A stretch of DNA of 64,000 nt from Amylostereum areolatum (taxonomy: Eukaryota > Basidiomycota > Agaricomycetes > Russulales > Stereaceae): the NCBI GenBank assembly GCA_012932865.1, contig SAXG01000008.1, positions 124,001-188,000 of the forward strand. Direction: 5' to 3'. Below are positions 20,560-32,837 of the stretch, piece by piece. Under the pieces are notes generated by a model. The model worked only from the letters and a program-made list of their open reading frames with translations, did no database searches and was not told the origin of the DNA. The stretch's first letter is position 1. The number at the start of each line of letters is the position of its first letter. The translations under genes and the position numbers were made by a program.

Positions 20560-23500
20560 CTACAACCTCCCAGATTGCAACAATTCCTTGAGCTCGGCGC
20601 TGAGTTCAGGGATGTTCGTCACCCTACTAGGCGATGTCACAAGGGTTTGGCCGTCCCTACGCTGACGTAGTCCGGCCAGGCCCGGAACCCCTGAGCTATC
20701 AACCTCTGCTCGTCTCCGGTCCATATTAGCCACGAGTTGGGAGAAGGAAAGAAACAGCACTTCAGCCTGGGCAAGCGTCGAGTCCAGTTCTATGGTCATG
20801 CTAAGCTCATTGCAATACTTTGGAAAAGGAAAGGTCAACGTTGCGGCGCAATTCGGGTGACGATCACGTACCTTCAATATCTCGTCAAACTCGACAAGGT
20901 AGCGGAGTATCACATCTCTATGGGATTCCAACACCGCCAAGGCGACGAACAGAACGAATCCGCTGCTGTAGTAGTTCGTCCAAAGAACCTCCCACAGTCC
21001 CAAAACGTCCTCGAAGGGAAACTCGCGTTTGAAGGCAATTAGAATCCATCTGGGAGAAAAAACTTGAGAAGTGTTTTCTAAGAAGGGGTGGTCATACCTG
21101 AAGCAGAAAAACAGGTTTAGCCCGTCAGTCTTCTCTGCAGAAGCTGTCAATAAAAGTCGGGCCGGTGACGAAGGAATAGTACGAACCTAAATGACGGTAC
21201 AGTTCGGGGTCCATCATTTCAATGAGTTGTTGGAGGGTGGAGAGTTGCCTCTTCATGCCGCTCTGGTCCCGGAGGAAGTTCTGTTTCTGGTCTAGAGTTA
21301 GAGGGAGGTCGGCAACGGCGGTCATAAGATGCGTCCTTACCATCCTCTCCATAACCTCCACGAAGCACCAGAATGTCAAAGGCTCATCGGAGCCCATGAC
21401 AACGTAGATCGGCGCACAGAGATCAGACATCCCTTGCACATACCCTTCGTTCCCTCAAAGTTAGCGCCCTGTGAACGATTACCGTCGACGGCAGTAGTTG
21501 TGAGAAGACATACCCAAACTCTTTTCGTAGAAATTGTACGTGAGAAGGATGCTTGCAAGCCGGTTGATATGCTCATTGCTGGGAGCTTGCGCGCCGATCT
21601 CGTTCGCGCTAGGTGAAATTGTTGAAAATCGGAGATGTCTTTGTTTCTCTGGGTCTTTCGGCGTATCCATAGGCGGAGTGGATGCGAACAGGGGCTGCGA
21701 ACGGTCGGTCCTACGGCAATCGACATCGATCCTATGCCGCTCCTGTACACAACATGAGCATGGATGTACAACTTCGTTGTAACGGCAATCACCTCTAACA
21801 CATCTTGACGATCGAAGACCTCCGCGTTGCCAAACCACTCATCTTTAATCTCGTGATAGACCCGCCTGACAAAGTTTCAGACTGGGAGTATGCAGTTTCC
21901 ATGCACTGCTCACATTTTCTCTTCCCACTTCCGCTGTCTCTCCTCCTCCGTGACGTCCCATTCGTAGACTCCGAGCAGCATCGGCCAGATACGTTTCCGC
22001 GCAGATCCTTTGTCGCTGATACCCCTTCGGAAAATCTCCTCGTCCATCTTCTTCTTCGTCAGTTTCGGTTTGCCCTCGCTGTCGAACCAACTGTCGAAGG
22101 CTTCGAGATCGATGGGGTGCTTCGGATCTCGTGAAGGCTTGGGTGTTGGAAGGTTGGCAGTGGATTGAAGTAACTCGAATATGCCCAGTTCGGAAGTTTC
22201 CTCCGTCACGGAGGATGACGCCGGGATCGCTTGAGCTTCGCGCCTCCGGGCACGTTCGCCTTCCTCCGCGACGATGCGGGCCCACCGCGCGAGATACACC
22301 CGAGCGCTCTCGAACTCGCCTACACCTCCTTTCTCTACCCAGCTTCCCCATTCTAAATCTCCGCTGGCATTTACCAGGCTCCTGACCGGATCCGGAAGAT
22401 GGGGAACGATGGGCTTGGCAAGAGGATGCGAGAGTATGTTCTGAGCTGCATGGCGCGTTGCACGAGTGATGTTTGCAAACGATTGTAAGAGGGCCGTGCG
22501 AGCCTGCGAGGATGAGGGGGATGACGACGAAGATGATTGGGGAAGGGAGCGGTGGAGAATAGAGGAGTATTGGGAATAAGGATTTGGAGTGGTCGACGCA
22601 GTAGACAATGGTCGGGGTCTGCGATGAGATGGTACCGGTGAATGGGAATTGGCGTAAGAGGAGCGCGCGAGAATGTCATCGACAGCATCATCCGAGAACA
22701 AGACGGTGGAGTGTGCCTCTATGTCGGATTTGGACGGGTCGACAAGATAAAGGCTGGGCTGGAGAGTTGAACGGAGAAGGTGACAGTATGAACGCAAGCG
22801 CGCTAGGAGGTCTTCGCCACCCCATGACGTAAGTGCGCGAGTAGAAGAAGTTGTGGGAGAGTTGGGAAGAGGTGGGTAAGAAGGCGGGTGCCTCTGGTTG
22901 GTGGATGGTGTGTTGGGAGGAATGACGAAGGACCGAGATTCATCATCGTGAAAGTAAAGGGTTGGAAGAGTGGCCCCGCTTGTGAGGTTCACGTCAATAG
23001 ACCCATCTGTAAGCTAATGAGCGCGCATATCAAAGAACGTAAAGACACGACCTACACCAGGAGGACAGTGACGGCTGATGAACGATGAAGGAGTACACAG
23101 AAGTCAAAGGAACCGAGAAAGCGTATGATTCTGGTCTGGACGTCGGAAGGTCGATGAGCACGGCATCTACAATGAACTAAGTCAACAGTAGATGAACAAG
23201 AGTTCTGGAGACAACGCACCTTCGTCCTCATCATCTTCGTAGGTTTGCCTTTCTTCCGTCTTCATGAACTTCTCCCACTCGTCTGGACCTTTCTCGGTCA
23301 GCAACGTTTCCGGAATCCATGCAAGCAGATGAGATGATGTGAATGCTTCCTGCAATCTACCAGGTCAGACATCGAAACATCGCAAAGCATGACAGACGAC
23401 GCACCCGTTTGACGATGGCTACAAAACCAGAGATGTTGTCTCTAGCATACGCAGTGGGATTCACGTATACTTTGGACTTGGCGTAGACAAGTCGGTGTTT

Positions 23501-23668
23501 AGCGTCATCCTCGCCTGGGGGAGATGGTGTTGCAATGGGCTCGTGCTTTATCTCCACCATTGAATCCGACTGCGTTCGAGGTTCAGTGGAACCGACCACA
23601 TAAGTATCAGGGCAACTTACAGACAACGTTGACAGAGTAAGGTCGACTGGGCGAGTATCCTCGTCCAT
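20560..23668 (-). CDS. GYP7/TBC1D15-type Rab GTPase-activating protein
   Basis: A multi-exon gene starting MDEDTRPVDLTLSTLSVSC (23668), with an N-terminal Rab-binding-like region, a Ser/Pro-rich linker and a TBC domain. TBC landmarks in order are 'GISDKGSARKRIWPMLLGVYEWD' (split here: GISDKGSARKR, then WPMLLGVYEWD), the arginine-finger motif in 'RIDVDCRRTDRSQPLF' (IxxDxxR), the glutamine-finger motif YxQ in 'GYVQGMSDLCAPIYVV', then 'FWCFVEVMERM', 'FPFEDVLGLWEVLWTNY' and 'FALAVLESHRD'-like text. Both catalytic fingers are present, so it should be an active RabGAP. GYP7 relatives act on Ypt7/Rab7-type GTPases at vacuole and endosome membranes. The stop is at 20560-20562. It is the first ordinary gene beyond the mobile region. 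Confidence 0.85.
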
Positions 23669-24110
23669 ATGAGCCCGATGGGTGAGCTACTTATAAGAGC
23701 GTGCCAATTTCAGAGACTGCGCCGCGGGCTCACTGAGTCAAGAGCCAGCGACTTTAGCGCGTCATGACACGTGATCCCAGGCTTTGATTGTACGATTGAG
23801 ACTTCGAAGTTCGCCCAAACAACTCTCAGGTTGAGAACGCTTGTGTACGACATGAATGTATGGAATTAGCATTGAGAAGGTGTACGGCGAACAGCGAACG
23901 TCGATTTCTGATGGATGAGTTTTCTCCGAGAGAACAGACGGAGGAACAGGTTCATTTATGGCTTGTATGCTTGAGGCTCAGAAAGATCGTGGCGATCACA
24001 CAGATAGCAGAGCAAAACATCTGGATGCAGCAATGATGATTGCACAGGTGGGATAAGGGAAAGAAGAAACAGATGCTACAGACGACCCCCAGCCCCGCTG
24101 ACTGAATGGA
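23669..24110. other. Intergenic region
   Basis: 442 bp between the RabGAP start and the eS21 stop (both minus strand). It must contain the RabGAP promoter and eS21 3' sequences. No other feature was seen. Confidence 0.5.
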
Positions 24111-24546
24111 TCATTTTTGGTACGACCACACATTGCGGAGGACTGAAGCAGACGATCGACGTCGTCAGCAACGGTCAAGAGAAAGTATAGAATCAGGCAC
24201 TGACGCCCCGCCTTGGTTGCCAATCGGTTGAGCGAGTCGTCGCTCTCGCCCATCGCGCGAACCGGACCGCAGAGCGCGAAAGAGGTGGAGGTGTTCAGGG
24301 CACGGCCGTTGGCGTCAACATCGGCGACGACAATCTGGACGGAGGCATGGTCCTTGGAGGTGATGAGGCGGTCTGGAACGCAGATCTCTGTCAATCTACC
24401 GCACGGACGTACAAGGGATACACTCACTGGTTGCGGCGCACTTGCGGGGGACGTAAAGGTCAACGAGAGTGCCCTGATGAGATCACATTCCGGTCAGCCC
24501 GTGCACCCACGATAAAACAGTGCGTACGCACCTGGTCGTTCTCCAT
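24111..24546 (-). CDS. RPS21: Small ribosomal subunit protein eS21
   Basis: Four exons join cleanly: MENDQ (24546), then GTLVDLYVPRKCAAT, then NRLITSKDHASVQIVVADVD through 'SDDSLNRLATKAG', then LLRNVWSYQK and TGA (24111-24113). All splice sites are GT..AG and phases match (for example the Asn codon split as A|AC). The protein, about 87 residues, has the length and ends typical of eS21, a late-assembling 40S subunit protein needed for 18S rRNA processing. It is head-to-head with the aprataxin gene. High expression is expected. Confidence 0.95.
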
Positions 24547-24725
24547 CGTTAATGTTAGGGGATTTTGTGCTGAGCGTTGACGAGGACGTTGACAGTGGGA
24601 GATTAGGCGCCCGTATCGCGTGAGCGAATTTTGATTGAGCTGTATAGTCATGTGATCCGTCGCGTCGCGCGGCGGATTCCGGGATTCGCCGTCAGATTGA
24701 ACTGTCCTTCACCGGTGCCACAGAC
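24547..24725. promoter_or_regulatory. Bidirectional promoter between eS21 and aprataxin genes
   Basis: The 179 bp between two divergent start codons must drive both genes. It contains AATTTTGATTGAGCTGTATA and a CG-rich GATCCGTCGCGTCGCGCGGC stretch. No consensus TATA box was identified with confidence. Confidence 0.5.
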
Positions 24726-25610
24726 ATGTCACATCTCACTGTTCTACGCTCTTACGCCCAGAAACGCAACCCCGCGACGCTTCCCGCCTCTTTACTGTTC
24801 TCTCACACGGACACCTCGCTTACCATCTTCGATGGTTACCCCAAATCCATCTTCCACTTCCTTGTACTGCCTCGTCCGACGAATGCATTGAACATCTTCG
24901 ACTTAGCGGACTTGCCGACCCTCCTCAGAAAGGATAAAACACTGGCCAAAGAGACTCTTCTCATGTTACGAGAAGAAGCCGGACGCGTACGCACTAGCAT
25001 ACACGAAGAGATGAGAAAACGTTATGGGTTTCGATGGGATGTCTGGATCGGTTTCCACGCAGTTCCTTCTATGTTGTACGTTTCACTTGCTGCCTTTTTT
25101 AACTCCGAGCTTACTATGTCATGGCTGCCCCACGCAGACATCTTCATCTGCACGTAATATCTTCCGACCTCTGCTCGCCGACGTTGAAACACAAGAAACA
25201 CTATAATTCTTTCCACCCTAAACTCGGGTTCTTCCTCCACCTTGAGGATGTCCTTGGGTGGTTCGACGCGGAACCTTCATATTATAAGCAGGTATGTTTT
25301 GTTCGCCGATATTTAACCCATCCTGATCATGATGCAACAGAAGTCTCAGCTCAAAAAGAGCCAATATGAGCCGCTGCTCAAGGAGGATCTAGTTTGCCTT
25401 CACTGCGAGAGTCCCATGAAGAATATGCCAACGCTTAAGGCGCACTTACAAGAAGAATGGGAAACTCAGCGCCGGCGGCTCGCCCGCAAACGCAAAACTC
25501 CAGATGAGGTGACGCCCGAACCGTCTACACCGAGTAAGAAAGTGGCTTCGGAACTCGAGGCGCCCGACGGCAATGCCGTTCCTTCTGAACCCAGAAACAC
25601 AGAGTCTTGA
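24726..25610 (+). CDS. HNT3: Aprataxin-like protein (Hnt3), DNA-adenylate hydrolase
   Basis: Aprataxin removes AMP from abortive 5'-adenylated DNA ends left by ligases, in the nucleus. The HIT domain begins at once (MSHLTVLRSYAQKRNPATLP; 'LLFSHTDTSLTIFDGYPKSI'), with the histidine triad in HLHLHVISSDL created by splicing across an intron at about 25074-25137. 'CSPTLKHKKHYNSFHPKLGF' follows. After a second intron (about 25291-25339) comes the C-terminal C2HE zinc finger: CLHCESPMKNMPTLKAHLQE. A low-complexity tail ends at 25608-25610. About 250 residues, matching fungal Hnt3 (no FHA domain). Confidence 0.9.
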
Positions 25611-25814
25611 TTCCGGCGCAACCACCCTCGCATCGCACCACATTGTACGATTATATCAATATGGAACGCTCTCATCATCATCTTTGTACATTGTAACGAT
25701 CTGCTGTACATTCGTTGTCTATATCACTCCTGCTGTCGTACCAAACCGTCGTCATATGCTGTCCTGTAATATCTATCCATTCTTTGTATCTTAGTGGCGT
25801 TGGATTTCTTGAGC

Positions 25815-27666
25815 TTACACAGGGTTCTTGCGAGTCTTCTCGCTCGCCTGACGAATGGCCCAAGTCAACTCGTAGGATTTGCAGGCATCTGCAAGACATG
25901 TTACTTTTTCTTCGACAAAACCAAATAAAAGGGAAACATACCCTCAAACGACGAGAGGATCGTTGCGCTCTCGGGATCCTCCTCGATGTCCTCGATGGTG
26001 TCAATCAAGTTTGAAACCTCAGAGAAGAAGGGGTCGTCGTCGGGGAATCTGTGCGTTTCATCCAGGTCGGAACCCGGACGGCGAATGTACAGAACCGGCT
26101 GGACGTAAGGGTCGACGAGTCTATTCGGCGGTTAGGGTCCGGTCGTCGCTGGAAAGAGTCGGGCTTACTTGAACTGGTACCCGTCGGCGAAAACCTCCAA
26201 CTCGCAGCTATAGTTGTGACCCTGGAGAGCAACAACGTGCGTGAAGCTCCCTACAGCACCGCTGGCATACTTCCTATGAGTCGACGTTTGTTATGAGCCT
26301 CCATCATTCGAGAGGAGAAATAGCAGTACATACCAAGTGGCGGATGTAACGCGAGGAATTCGGTTCTCTGGCGCGATCTTTTCCTCGTCAATCGACAGCT
26401 TAGACAACTTTCCACCTTTTTCGTTCCATTCGAGTGAATGAGCCGTGACCGACGAGATGTCGACATCACCGCCGAAGTAGCGAGACAGGTCACAGAAGTG
26501 GGTTCCCTGCTCGACGATGGGACCGGCACTGTAGTAAAATATCTGCATTAGCATATGACAAAGCCAAGTGAAGGGGCTCCAACCTCTTCGACTTGTCCCA
26601 CCAGTCGGGCTTAGCAATGGCCTCATAGGCGCAGGCGTATCGTGCGATCGTGGACATAACAGTTAAGTCGTTATCTTCGATGATGCGCTTGATCATTTGA
26701 ACACCGCGGAGATAGCGTAACATATACCTAAGATCAAGATCATCAGCCGCCTTGGTCCCAAAACCTATGAGAGATCAACATACCCCACAGAACAGATGGC
26801 ACCGCTTTCCTCAATGGCATGAGCGACCTTGAATGCCTCCTGGATTTCCGCGGAGGGACCGGTTGCGATGGGCTTTTCGATGAACAGTGCGACCCCAGGG
26901 AAGTTTTTCAAGATTTGCAATTCGATGTCTCTGCCAGATTGGGTGGTACCACGGAACATTGGAGGAGAACCGACCACAACAGCACGAGGACGATCGCGAG
27001 GAGTCATATTCTTGATGAATTCGTCGAGGGTCTTGAAAACACGCGTGTTCTCGTATGCGGAGCGCACAAAGGTCTCACATTTCTTCTGGAGTACAGAAGT
27101 TGCACGCTCAACAGCGGGGTCGATCAAGGCGACGACCTTGAGACGAGGACCGAGTTTGCTGTAGTAATATGTTCACAGGAACCCTTGCTATGGAGCAGCA
27201 AGGAAACGTACTGCTCAAAACGGAATGAGTGATTCCACGGTCCTTCGTCGGATCCTGAGGGCATATGTCAGTGATAAGGGCATCGTTTCCAGACCTGACG
27301 CACCGAACATGATATTTCCCGCCCCTACGAACAGGACATTGAATTCGTCGGACCCAGGAAGGGCCGTGGCTCTGATGAAAGACAGTAAAACATGAGCGCC
27401 TATAGCCGCCAAAGTAGCAAAGTATGGTCCTGCATGTGAGGCACAGGCGATCTAACGGCGTGCAGGGATGCAATCGGCACATACGAGAGAAATACCTACT
27501 TGTCCATGCGGATCAGGCGCGATGGGTCGATGGACGGGCGCCGGGAGGCAGCCTCAGAAAGACGGCGGTCCGAACCGCGACGCTCAGATCCTCTACGACT
27601 GCCGGGTTTGGGGCTCATCGGGCTCATTGGTGTCATTGGTGTCATCGGGCTGAATCCGTGAGACAT
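25815..27666 (-). CDS. Gfo/Idh/MocA-family NAD(P)-dependent oxidoreductase
   Basis: It starts MSHGFSPMTPMTPMSPMSP (27666), a short Ser/Pro/Arg-rich leader, then the Rossmann fold with the nucleotide-binding motif 'EFNVLFVGAGNIMFG' and 'ERATSVLQKKCETF', 'RPRAVVVGSPPMFRG' and the family motif 'FPGVALFIEKPIATGPSAEI' (EKP). The C-terminal half has 'WWDKSKR', 'GPIVEQGTHFCDLSRYFGGD' and 'SYELTWAIRQASEKTRK', ending NPV* (TAA at 25815-25817). The family oxidises or reduces sugars and related alcohols; the substrate cannot be told from sequence. The gene has many introns. It is convergent with the aprataxin gene (204 bp between stops). The Met at 27753 is an alternative start, but the upstream segment looks like untranslated or intron sequence. 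Confidence 0.8.
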
Positions 27667-28214
27667 GTTGAGGGATGTTTCTGGAGACGGTTGAACGTTA
27701 GCATGGGTGGTAAGAGGGAGTAGGAGAATGTGCACGCACACGAAACGAGACACGAGGTTCTACAGAGTGAGGCTGAGAGGAGAGCACGCTAGCTGGCGGG
27801 CAGAGATGGTGGTAGGAAGCAAGGAGGAGAATGGAGCGGGGTCGTGTGGGGAGAGGCTTTGTACGCCTGTCGGAACGTTATCTAGAAAACATCTTGACCT
27901 CATACGTCACGACTGGCAACGTGCCCCGCAGGCGCTGGGCCTTGGTTGGCGACGACGCTTCCTGCTCGAGTTGTTGTTCATTCACATCCGTACAGTTTCG
28001 TTCCAGCATTATAAGCTTAGGGTATAAATTCTACAGTTATTTCCGGTTGTTTCCCTTCTCGAGGGACTAGTGGTACGACCGTCGAGGAGACGAGACGGAC
28101 GTTGTGGATACGAAACGCGTGAGAGGGCGCGCCCGCGACGCGTTCGCACTGTTGGGTTGTGCTCCGGTGAGCATCGCGTTGTACCGCGCCCAGAGTACCA
28201 AGAGCAAACATACA
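27667..28214. other. Intergenic region
   Basis: About 550 bp between two minus-strand genes. Open frames are short and without recognisable domains. It should hold the oxidoreductase promoter. Confidence 0.45.
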
Positions 28215-28766
28215 TCAGAATGGGGTGCCAGTGGAAGGAGGATTGGCCGTGCCGTCATGCGCTCTCCGGCTCTCAAGCTCCTTGCGTCGACGCTCCGCGG
28301 CCTCCAGCCGGTCAGACATAGCCCGTAGTTCCTGCTTCAGCTTTTCATTCTCCTCTGATAATTTGAGTACGTTGCTTGCGCGCTTTTGCACCTTGTCTGA
28401 CCTGCACCGTGATTATGACCATCGTCTTTGATCGGCGGCGGGGGGAGGGGCGGGCTGCGAGGAAGCACTCACGATGCAGCTGAAGATGAACCGATGATGG
28501 CGTCGAGTGAGAAAGAAAAGTCGAGTTCTGCGGCAGGGATTTCGGGGAGGGCAGGGAGGGGGGGAATCGGTTGTATCATAGAAACGTCGTCCGGCACGTC
28601 GTCTTCCTCCTGATCATGTTCAAGTTGAGGCGGACGGGAAGGCGGGGGACGTTGATCAGCTCTGGTGGGATCCCTGCTGCACGGCTGTGAGAAGGAGGTG
28701 GCTGCTTCGTCTGGAAGCTTACCCAGGCTGACGACTGGAGTAGAGGTCTTTCTGAGACGAATTCAT
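28215..28766 (-). CDS. Short acidic protein with C-terminal leucine-zipper coiled coil
   Basis: Three exons were reconstructed: MNSSQKDLYSSRQPG (28766), then a Pro-rich/acidic middle ('LEHDQEEDDVPDDVSMIQPI', 'PALPEIPAAELDFSFSLDAI') and, after an intron at about 28402-28471, a coiled coil (KRASNVLKLSEENEKLKQEL followed by RAMSDRLEAAERRR) ending 'PPPTGTPF' at 28215. About 130 residues. The Leu heptads resemble the zipper of bZIP proteins, but no complete basic region (N-x7-R) is visible, so it may be a dimerising partner rather than a DNA-binding factor. I do not know the family. The choice of 3' splice site for exon 2 is uncertain. Confidence 0.5.
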
Positions 28767-28804
28767 AATAAGTTGCGACTCTGCGAGGAGGAGAAAGTCA
28801 AGCG

Positions 28805-28882
28805 AAACGAGCGCCGAATTCGAACCGGCGGGTGACCCGCGCGATGGGCGCAATCTACTTACTCCATTTGGACATTACGCAG
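28805..28882 (-). pseudogene. tRNA-like sequence with A-box/B-box motifs (possible tRNA pseudogene)
   Basis: On the minus strand TGTCCAAATGG (28864-28874) resembles a pol III A box, and GCCGG-TTCGAAT-TCGGC forms a complete T-arm carrying a B box (GGTTCGAATTC), followed by GCTCGTT. The A-to-B spacing fits a tRNA. However, no 5' acceptor strand pairs with GCTCGTT and no anticodon stem folds, so I treat it as a degenerate tRNA or tRNA-derived sequence. Confidence 0.3.
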
Positions 28883-29198
28883 GGACGTTCTCGTACGCTC
28901 AGTCCACCAGCTTCCCGAGGACAATGGGCTATACAACGCGTCTTTGCAGAGACGCCCCTCGGATCGTGGACGCACGGGTGCTGCGCGAACGTCGTTGTCG
29001 AGGCATGAGCGTGGTCAGAGACCGGTCAGAGATCGGACTTGGAGAGAGTTCCTTGGAATGGCTTTCGTAATGAGCGAGAGCTATGTATGGTTGGAAGGGG
29101 GTGAGCCTGAGCGCGCGCCTTTGTTGTCTGCGCGGCCTTGCTCTTCCCCACATCTGAGGGCAACTCCTTTTCGCCCCTCCTCCTCACCACAGCTCATC

Positions 29199-31014
29199 AT
29201 GGCCGTCACAGACATTCTCTTTGGAAACGGGCATGTCCTTCAGGCAGACATGTCTCCCCGTTCCCCCATGATTTCCCCGCTCAACACATCTCACCCACAA
29301 CTTCCTTCTTCCTCTCCTTATTCATACTCCCAGCCCTCTCAAAACTTTTACGCCTACAACAATTTTCATCACCATCCCAATGGCCGATCGTCTGTGACAG
29401 AATCTGGGTTGTCCTTCCAGGACGAACCTATCAGCCACCAACTCGCTCGAGATATGGAATCTCACTGGGACGCTGCCTTCCTCAAGGCTGAAGCCGGCCA
29501 AAATGCCTTCGAAGCCTTCGCAAGCCCGACTCAAAGCCCAACTCGCGAATCTTTGCTACTCTCTCCGGTATCGAGTCGCAGCTACAGCAGTTACAACCAT
29601 CCCAGCCAGAGTCCGAGCATGTCCCCAGATCTACGCATGCATCACGATCTCCCCCGCATCCTTCATCCCGATTCTTCCCCCGAGGTCGAGCTGATGCAGT
29701 TCTATCCCGGTGGCGAACCCGCAAGCTTTGACGCCTCCGTGAGTCGTTCCGCGTCCTCCTCGTATCTGCTTGCTCAACCCCACGTGTATATCGCGCGGTC
29801 AACGCAGACTCATGCATACTCCAAGCGCACAGCAAAAGCGCCACCGCCAAAGGAGGCTGACCCTGATGCTGCCGCCTTTTTGAGGAAACGGCTGGGTGAA
29901 GACAAGTGGAACATCTTCTCCGCTCGGCTTTTTGAGCGGCGGCTGACAGGATCAAAATCTCGTGTACGTGGTCAACAATCGGAGGGACCACGCAGCGCTT
30001 CCGTATTCGACTTCCTCGTCAAGGTAGAAGTCGTGAAAGAGGTCCTTCGAACGATGCTCCCGTATGTTCACTCACGAGCCCCCTCCCGACCTCTCACATT
30101 GATCCCCTCAAACCCACAGAAATCCTTATCTGAAGCAAAAATATGCTGATCATTCCTTCGATGATTCTTCCAAGGGTCACGTCATCCTGACGCGGCCCAC
30201 GGTACTCGCCCTCTGTGGATGGTCCAACACTCAATTCTCGTATTGGGCCCGTCGCGTGGAAGCTATCGCCGTCCTTGCCCCCTACGACGAATTACTACAG
30301 AAGGTCAAAAACGCTCTCTTACGCCGATTGCAACCATCAACGCCACCGGACTCGCCTGACGGAATCACGGGTGCCCACACCCACCCATCCCCCTCTACTC
30401 CCATTTCTCCTCTGACCGAGCCACTGTCGGTGGCGGGTGTGGGCAACACCGCATCGCTTCTGACAGATTGTCCAGTGGATGGCTCCGAGCCTTCTGTCAC
30501 GGGCAAGGGCCTCGATCAGCGCATCCAAGACGTCACAAAACGTACCGGCGCCTCTCCTTTCCGACAAGGGAAACATGCCACACTCGAACCGTTCGATGCC
30601 CCCGAAAGCGCGTCCGCCGCTTACCAGCCGCTCTTTCAGGCCCAGATGTACTCCCCCGACAGGCAGCCTGTCCACATTCCTGCGGTAGGCGACGCCGCGA
30701 CGAAGAAACGCAAGCGGCGCGAGAGCGATGTGAGCATCCCCACCGTGGGCGAGCACACCGCGCAGAGTGCCTCGCCAGTCGAGTTGTCTTTCCAGACCAG
30801 TTTCGGCAACCAGTCGTTGTCGCGGCTGTCTTATACGGTCTCCGACTCACGCGATTCGACCCCCCCTCCGCATGCCACAGCCTTGGACACACTGTCGGGG
30901 AAGATGACGCTTCCCCCTGGCGGGAAACACTTGGAGGTATTCCCCCCTCCTTATATACATGCCGATATCGACCGTCTTAACAAGCGCGCACGATACGATC
31001 CCGTCGCGGTCTGA
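29199..31014 (+). CDS. Unrecognised basidiomycete protein, low-complexity with conserved core
   Basis: It starts MAVTDILFGNGHVLQADMSP (29199); an upstream in-frame Met at 28944 would add a stretch that looks untranslated. Exon 1 is Ser/Pro/Tyr-rich to about residue 220. A conserved-looking core spans the single intron (about 30062-30119): 'EADPDAAAFLRKRLGEDKWN', 'SVFDFLVKVEVVKEVLRTML', then NPYLKQKYADHSF and 'LTRPTVLALCGWSNTQFSYW' with ARRVEAIAVLAPYDE. The tail is disordered, with a likely nuclear signal (TKKRKRRESD) and 'NKRARYDPVAV' at the C-terminus. The layout suggests a nuclear regulatory protein. I cannot assign a function. Confidence 0.7.
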
Positions 31015-32837
31015 TCGGTTTTCTTCGCCGCACCTTCTCGACTTTCTTGCATCTCTTGGGCTTGTGGTTCTTCCCCGTGGACTTGCGCGTGTGCTGTATG
31101 TGTAACACCATCCGTTGTGTTTGGCCCTCGTTGTTTTAGTGCGACTGCCACGACCTTCTTGTGCAGTTTTTGTAATGCCTCCTTGTCCCCCCCCTCCCCC
31201 CATCCCCATGTGTACATCAATGCTCTGTACCACGTTAAGCACGTCGTGTATTTCTCAACTGCTCCCCCCGTCCATGACATCCATTTGTACTTGTATCGTG
31301 CCGCCACGACCATATGCATCCCCTCGCCTCAGGCCTGTACTATATTGTAACGTACACTCAACAAATTACTGTACAGTCTTGTACTTTTGACGACTGCTAT
31401 CGTAGCTTCTTGCCTACTTATTTTACTGGCGAACGTACTGCTTAGCTCCCAATGCAGAGACGCTTTCTTGATAGTGGTGTGGCGAGTCATTTTAGGAAGC
31501 GCCCACCGGGGCCAATAAACGCTCGTGTACACCACCAGCAGATCCTTCAGCTTCATTCCGATATCATGCCCCTGAGTGTGATGCTAGCGTGACACCGGAT
31601 GGAATCCAAAAATGTCATGCTGGTATCAGACTCAACGGGCTCCCTTGGGTCGGAAGCTGAGTTCCTTCGGATTCAATCCAATTATCTTACTAAGCTCGTC
31701 AAGGAGCAATCGGCGGGATGCTGGCTCAAATCATGCTTATCGCAATCTTATCATCCCAATGTGGAAGCAAACAAAGCATCGTAATATATATATCATTCCG
31801 AGAACTACCATACAAAGTACATGGGGGGTGTTACAGGATGTCTACGGGTCCAAAAGGAGGAATGAAAAATGAATTAGAGTGTGTTACCTGGCATGCCAGC
31901 AAAACGGGATTGAGATAACCTAGCAAGTGCCAGCGAGCAAAAACCAGAGACCCAGGGGGACCGAGAGCGAGGAGCGAGACGACAACCACAGGCCAAGACT
32001 GCAAGCAAAGACCGAGACCGCGAGTAGAGACCAAGAACACGAGGAAAGACCGAGAGCAAAGCCCATAAGTGCGAAAGAGCCCTCGGCAACAAGAGATCCC
32101 CAGGGGTACTAGTAGGGCCTATGCATGAGTGGCGTGGTGAGACAGACGAGCAGGAAGTGAGAGATACTAACACGCACCCAGGCTGTTGTCTCAATGCTAC
32201 TCATGCTCATGAGAGAGCGGGCTGGAGACCTCGACATTGATGTGAGCGAAGGGGAAAGGGTGGGGTGGTCAAAGCCCACTCTTTGAGGAGATTCCGATAT
32301 GTGATTCCGGTCTCGAAATCAGCTATACCGGGGTCTCCAGTGGTAGATGAGATGCTGTGGCCAGGTGGAGGGAGTTGACGTTGAGCGGTGGAGGTGGTGA
32401 GAGGAAACAAGAACGACACCGCGCGACGACGAAAATTGACATTGCTTACATAATCGACTTCAGACTCATCGCGCGGGGACTCCGTTCTTTCCACTTCTTA
32501 CAAATGCCAGTGAAATGGGCTTGAAACCGACGGACCAGCTTGTGCTCACGCTGACTTTGGCGTGGAATTGGCTTACACTGACGGAAAAGCGGGATGGAAC
32601 TCGAATCAGGGGTTTAGATTCAAGCTGACGTGAAGCCAGCGTGAACCTCCGGTCACGCCATTCGACTCACCCCAACTGGCCATCATAGATTGATGCTGAG
32701 GCAACTGCTGGTGGTGTAGTTGGGTTTCCAAGCTTTCGCGCGCGCCACGCTACGCGTTTTGTCTGTCCACCACCCAGCTCGATCCTTCCTCGCGTCCACA
32801 TTTCCCTTCGGCCTATGATCGATGTTCTCGCTCTTCT
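31015..32837. other. Long intergenic region
   Basis: About 1.8 kb with no supported gene. It contains a pyrimidine-rich stretch downstream of the preceding stop, AT-rich sequence around 31.4-31.9 kb, and a purine-rich tract (GACCGAGAGCGAGGAGCGAG and similar, about 31950-32070). Open frames here are short and domain-free. Confidence 0.5.
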
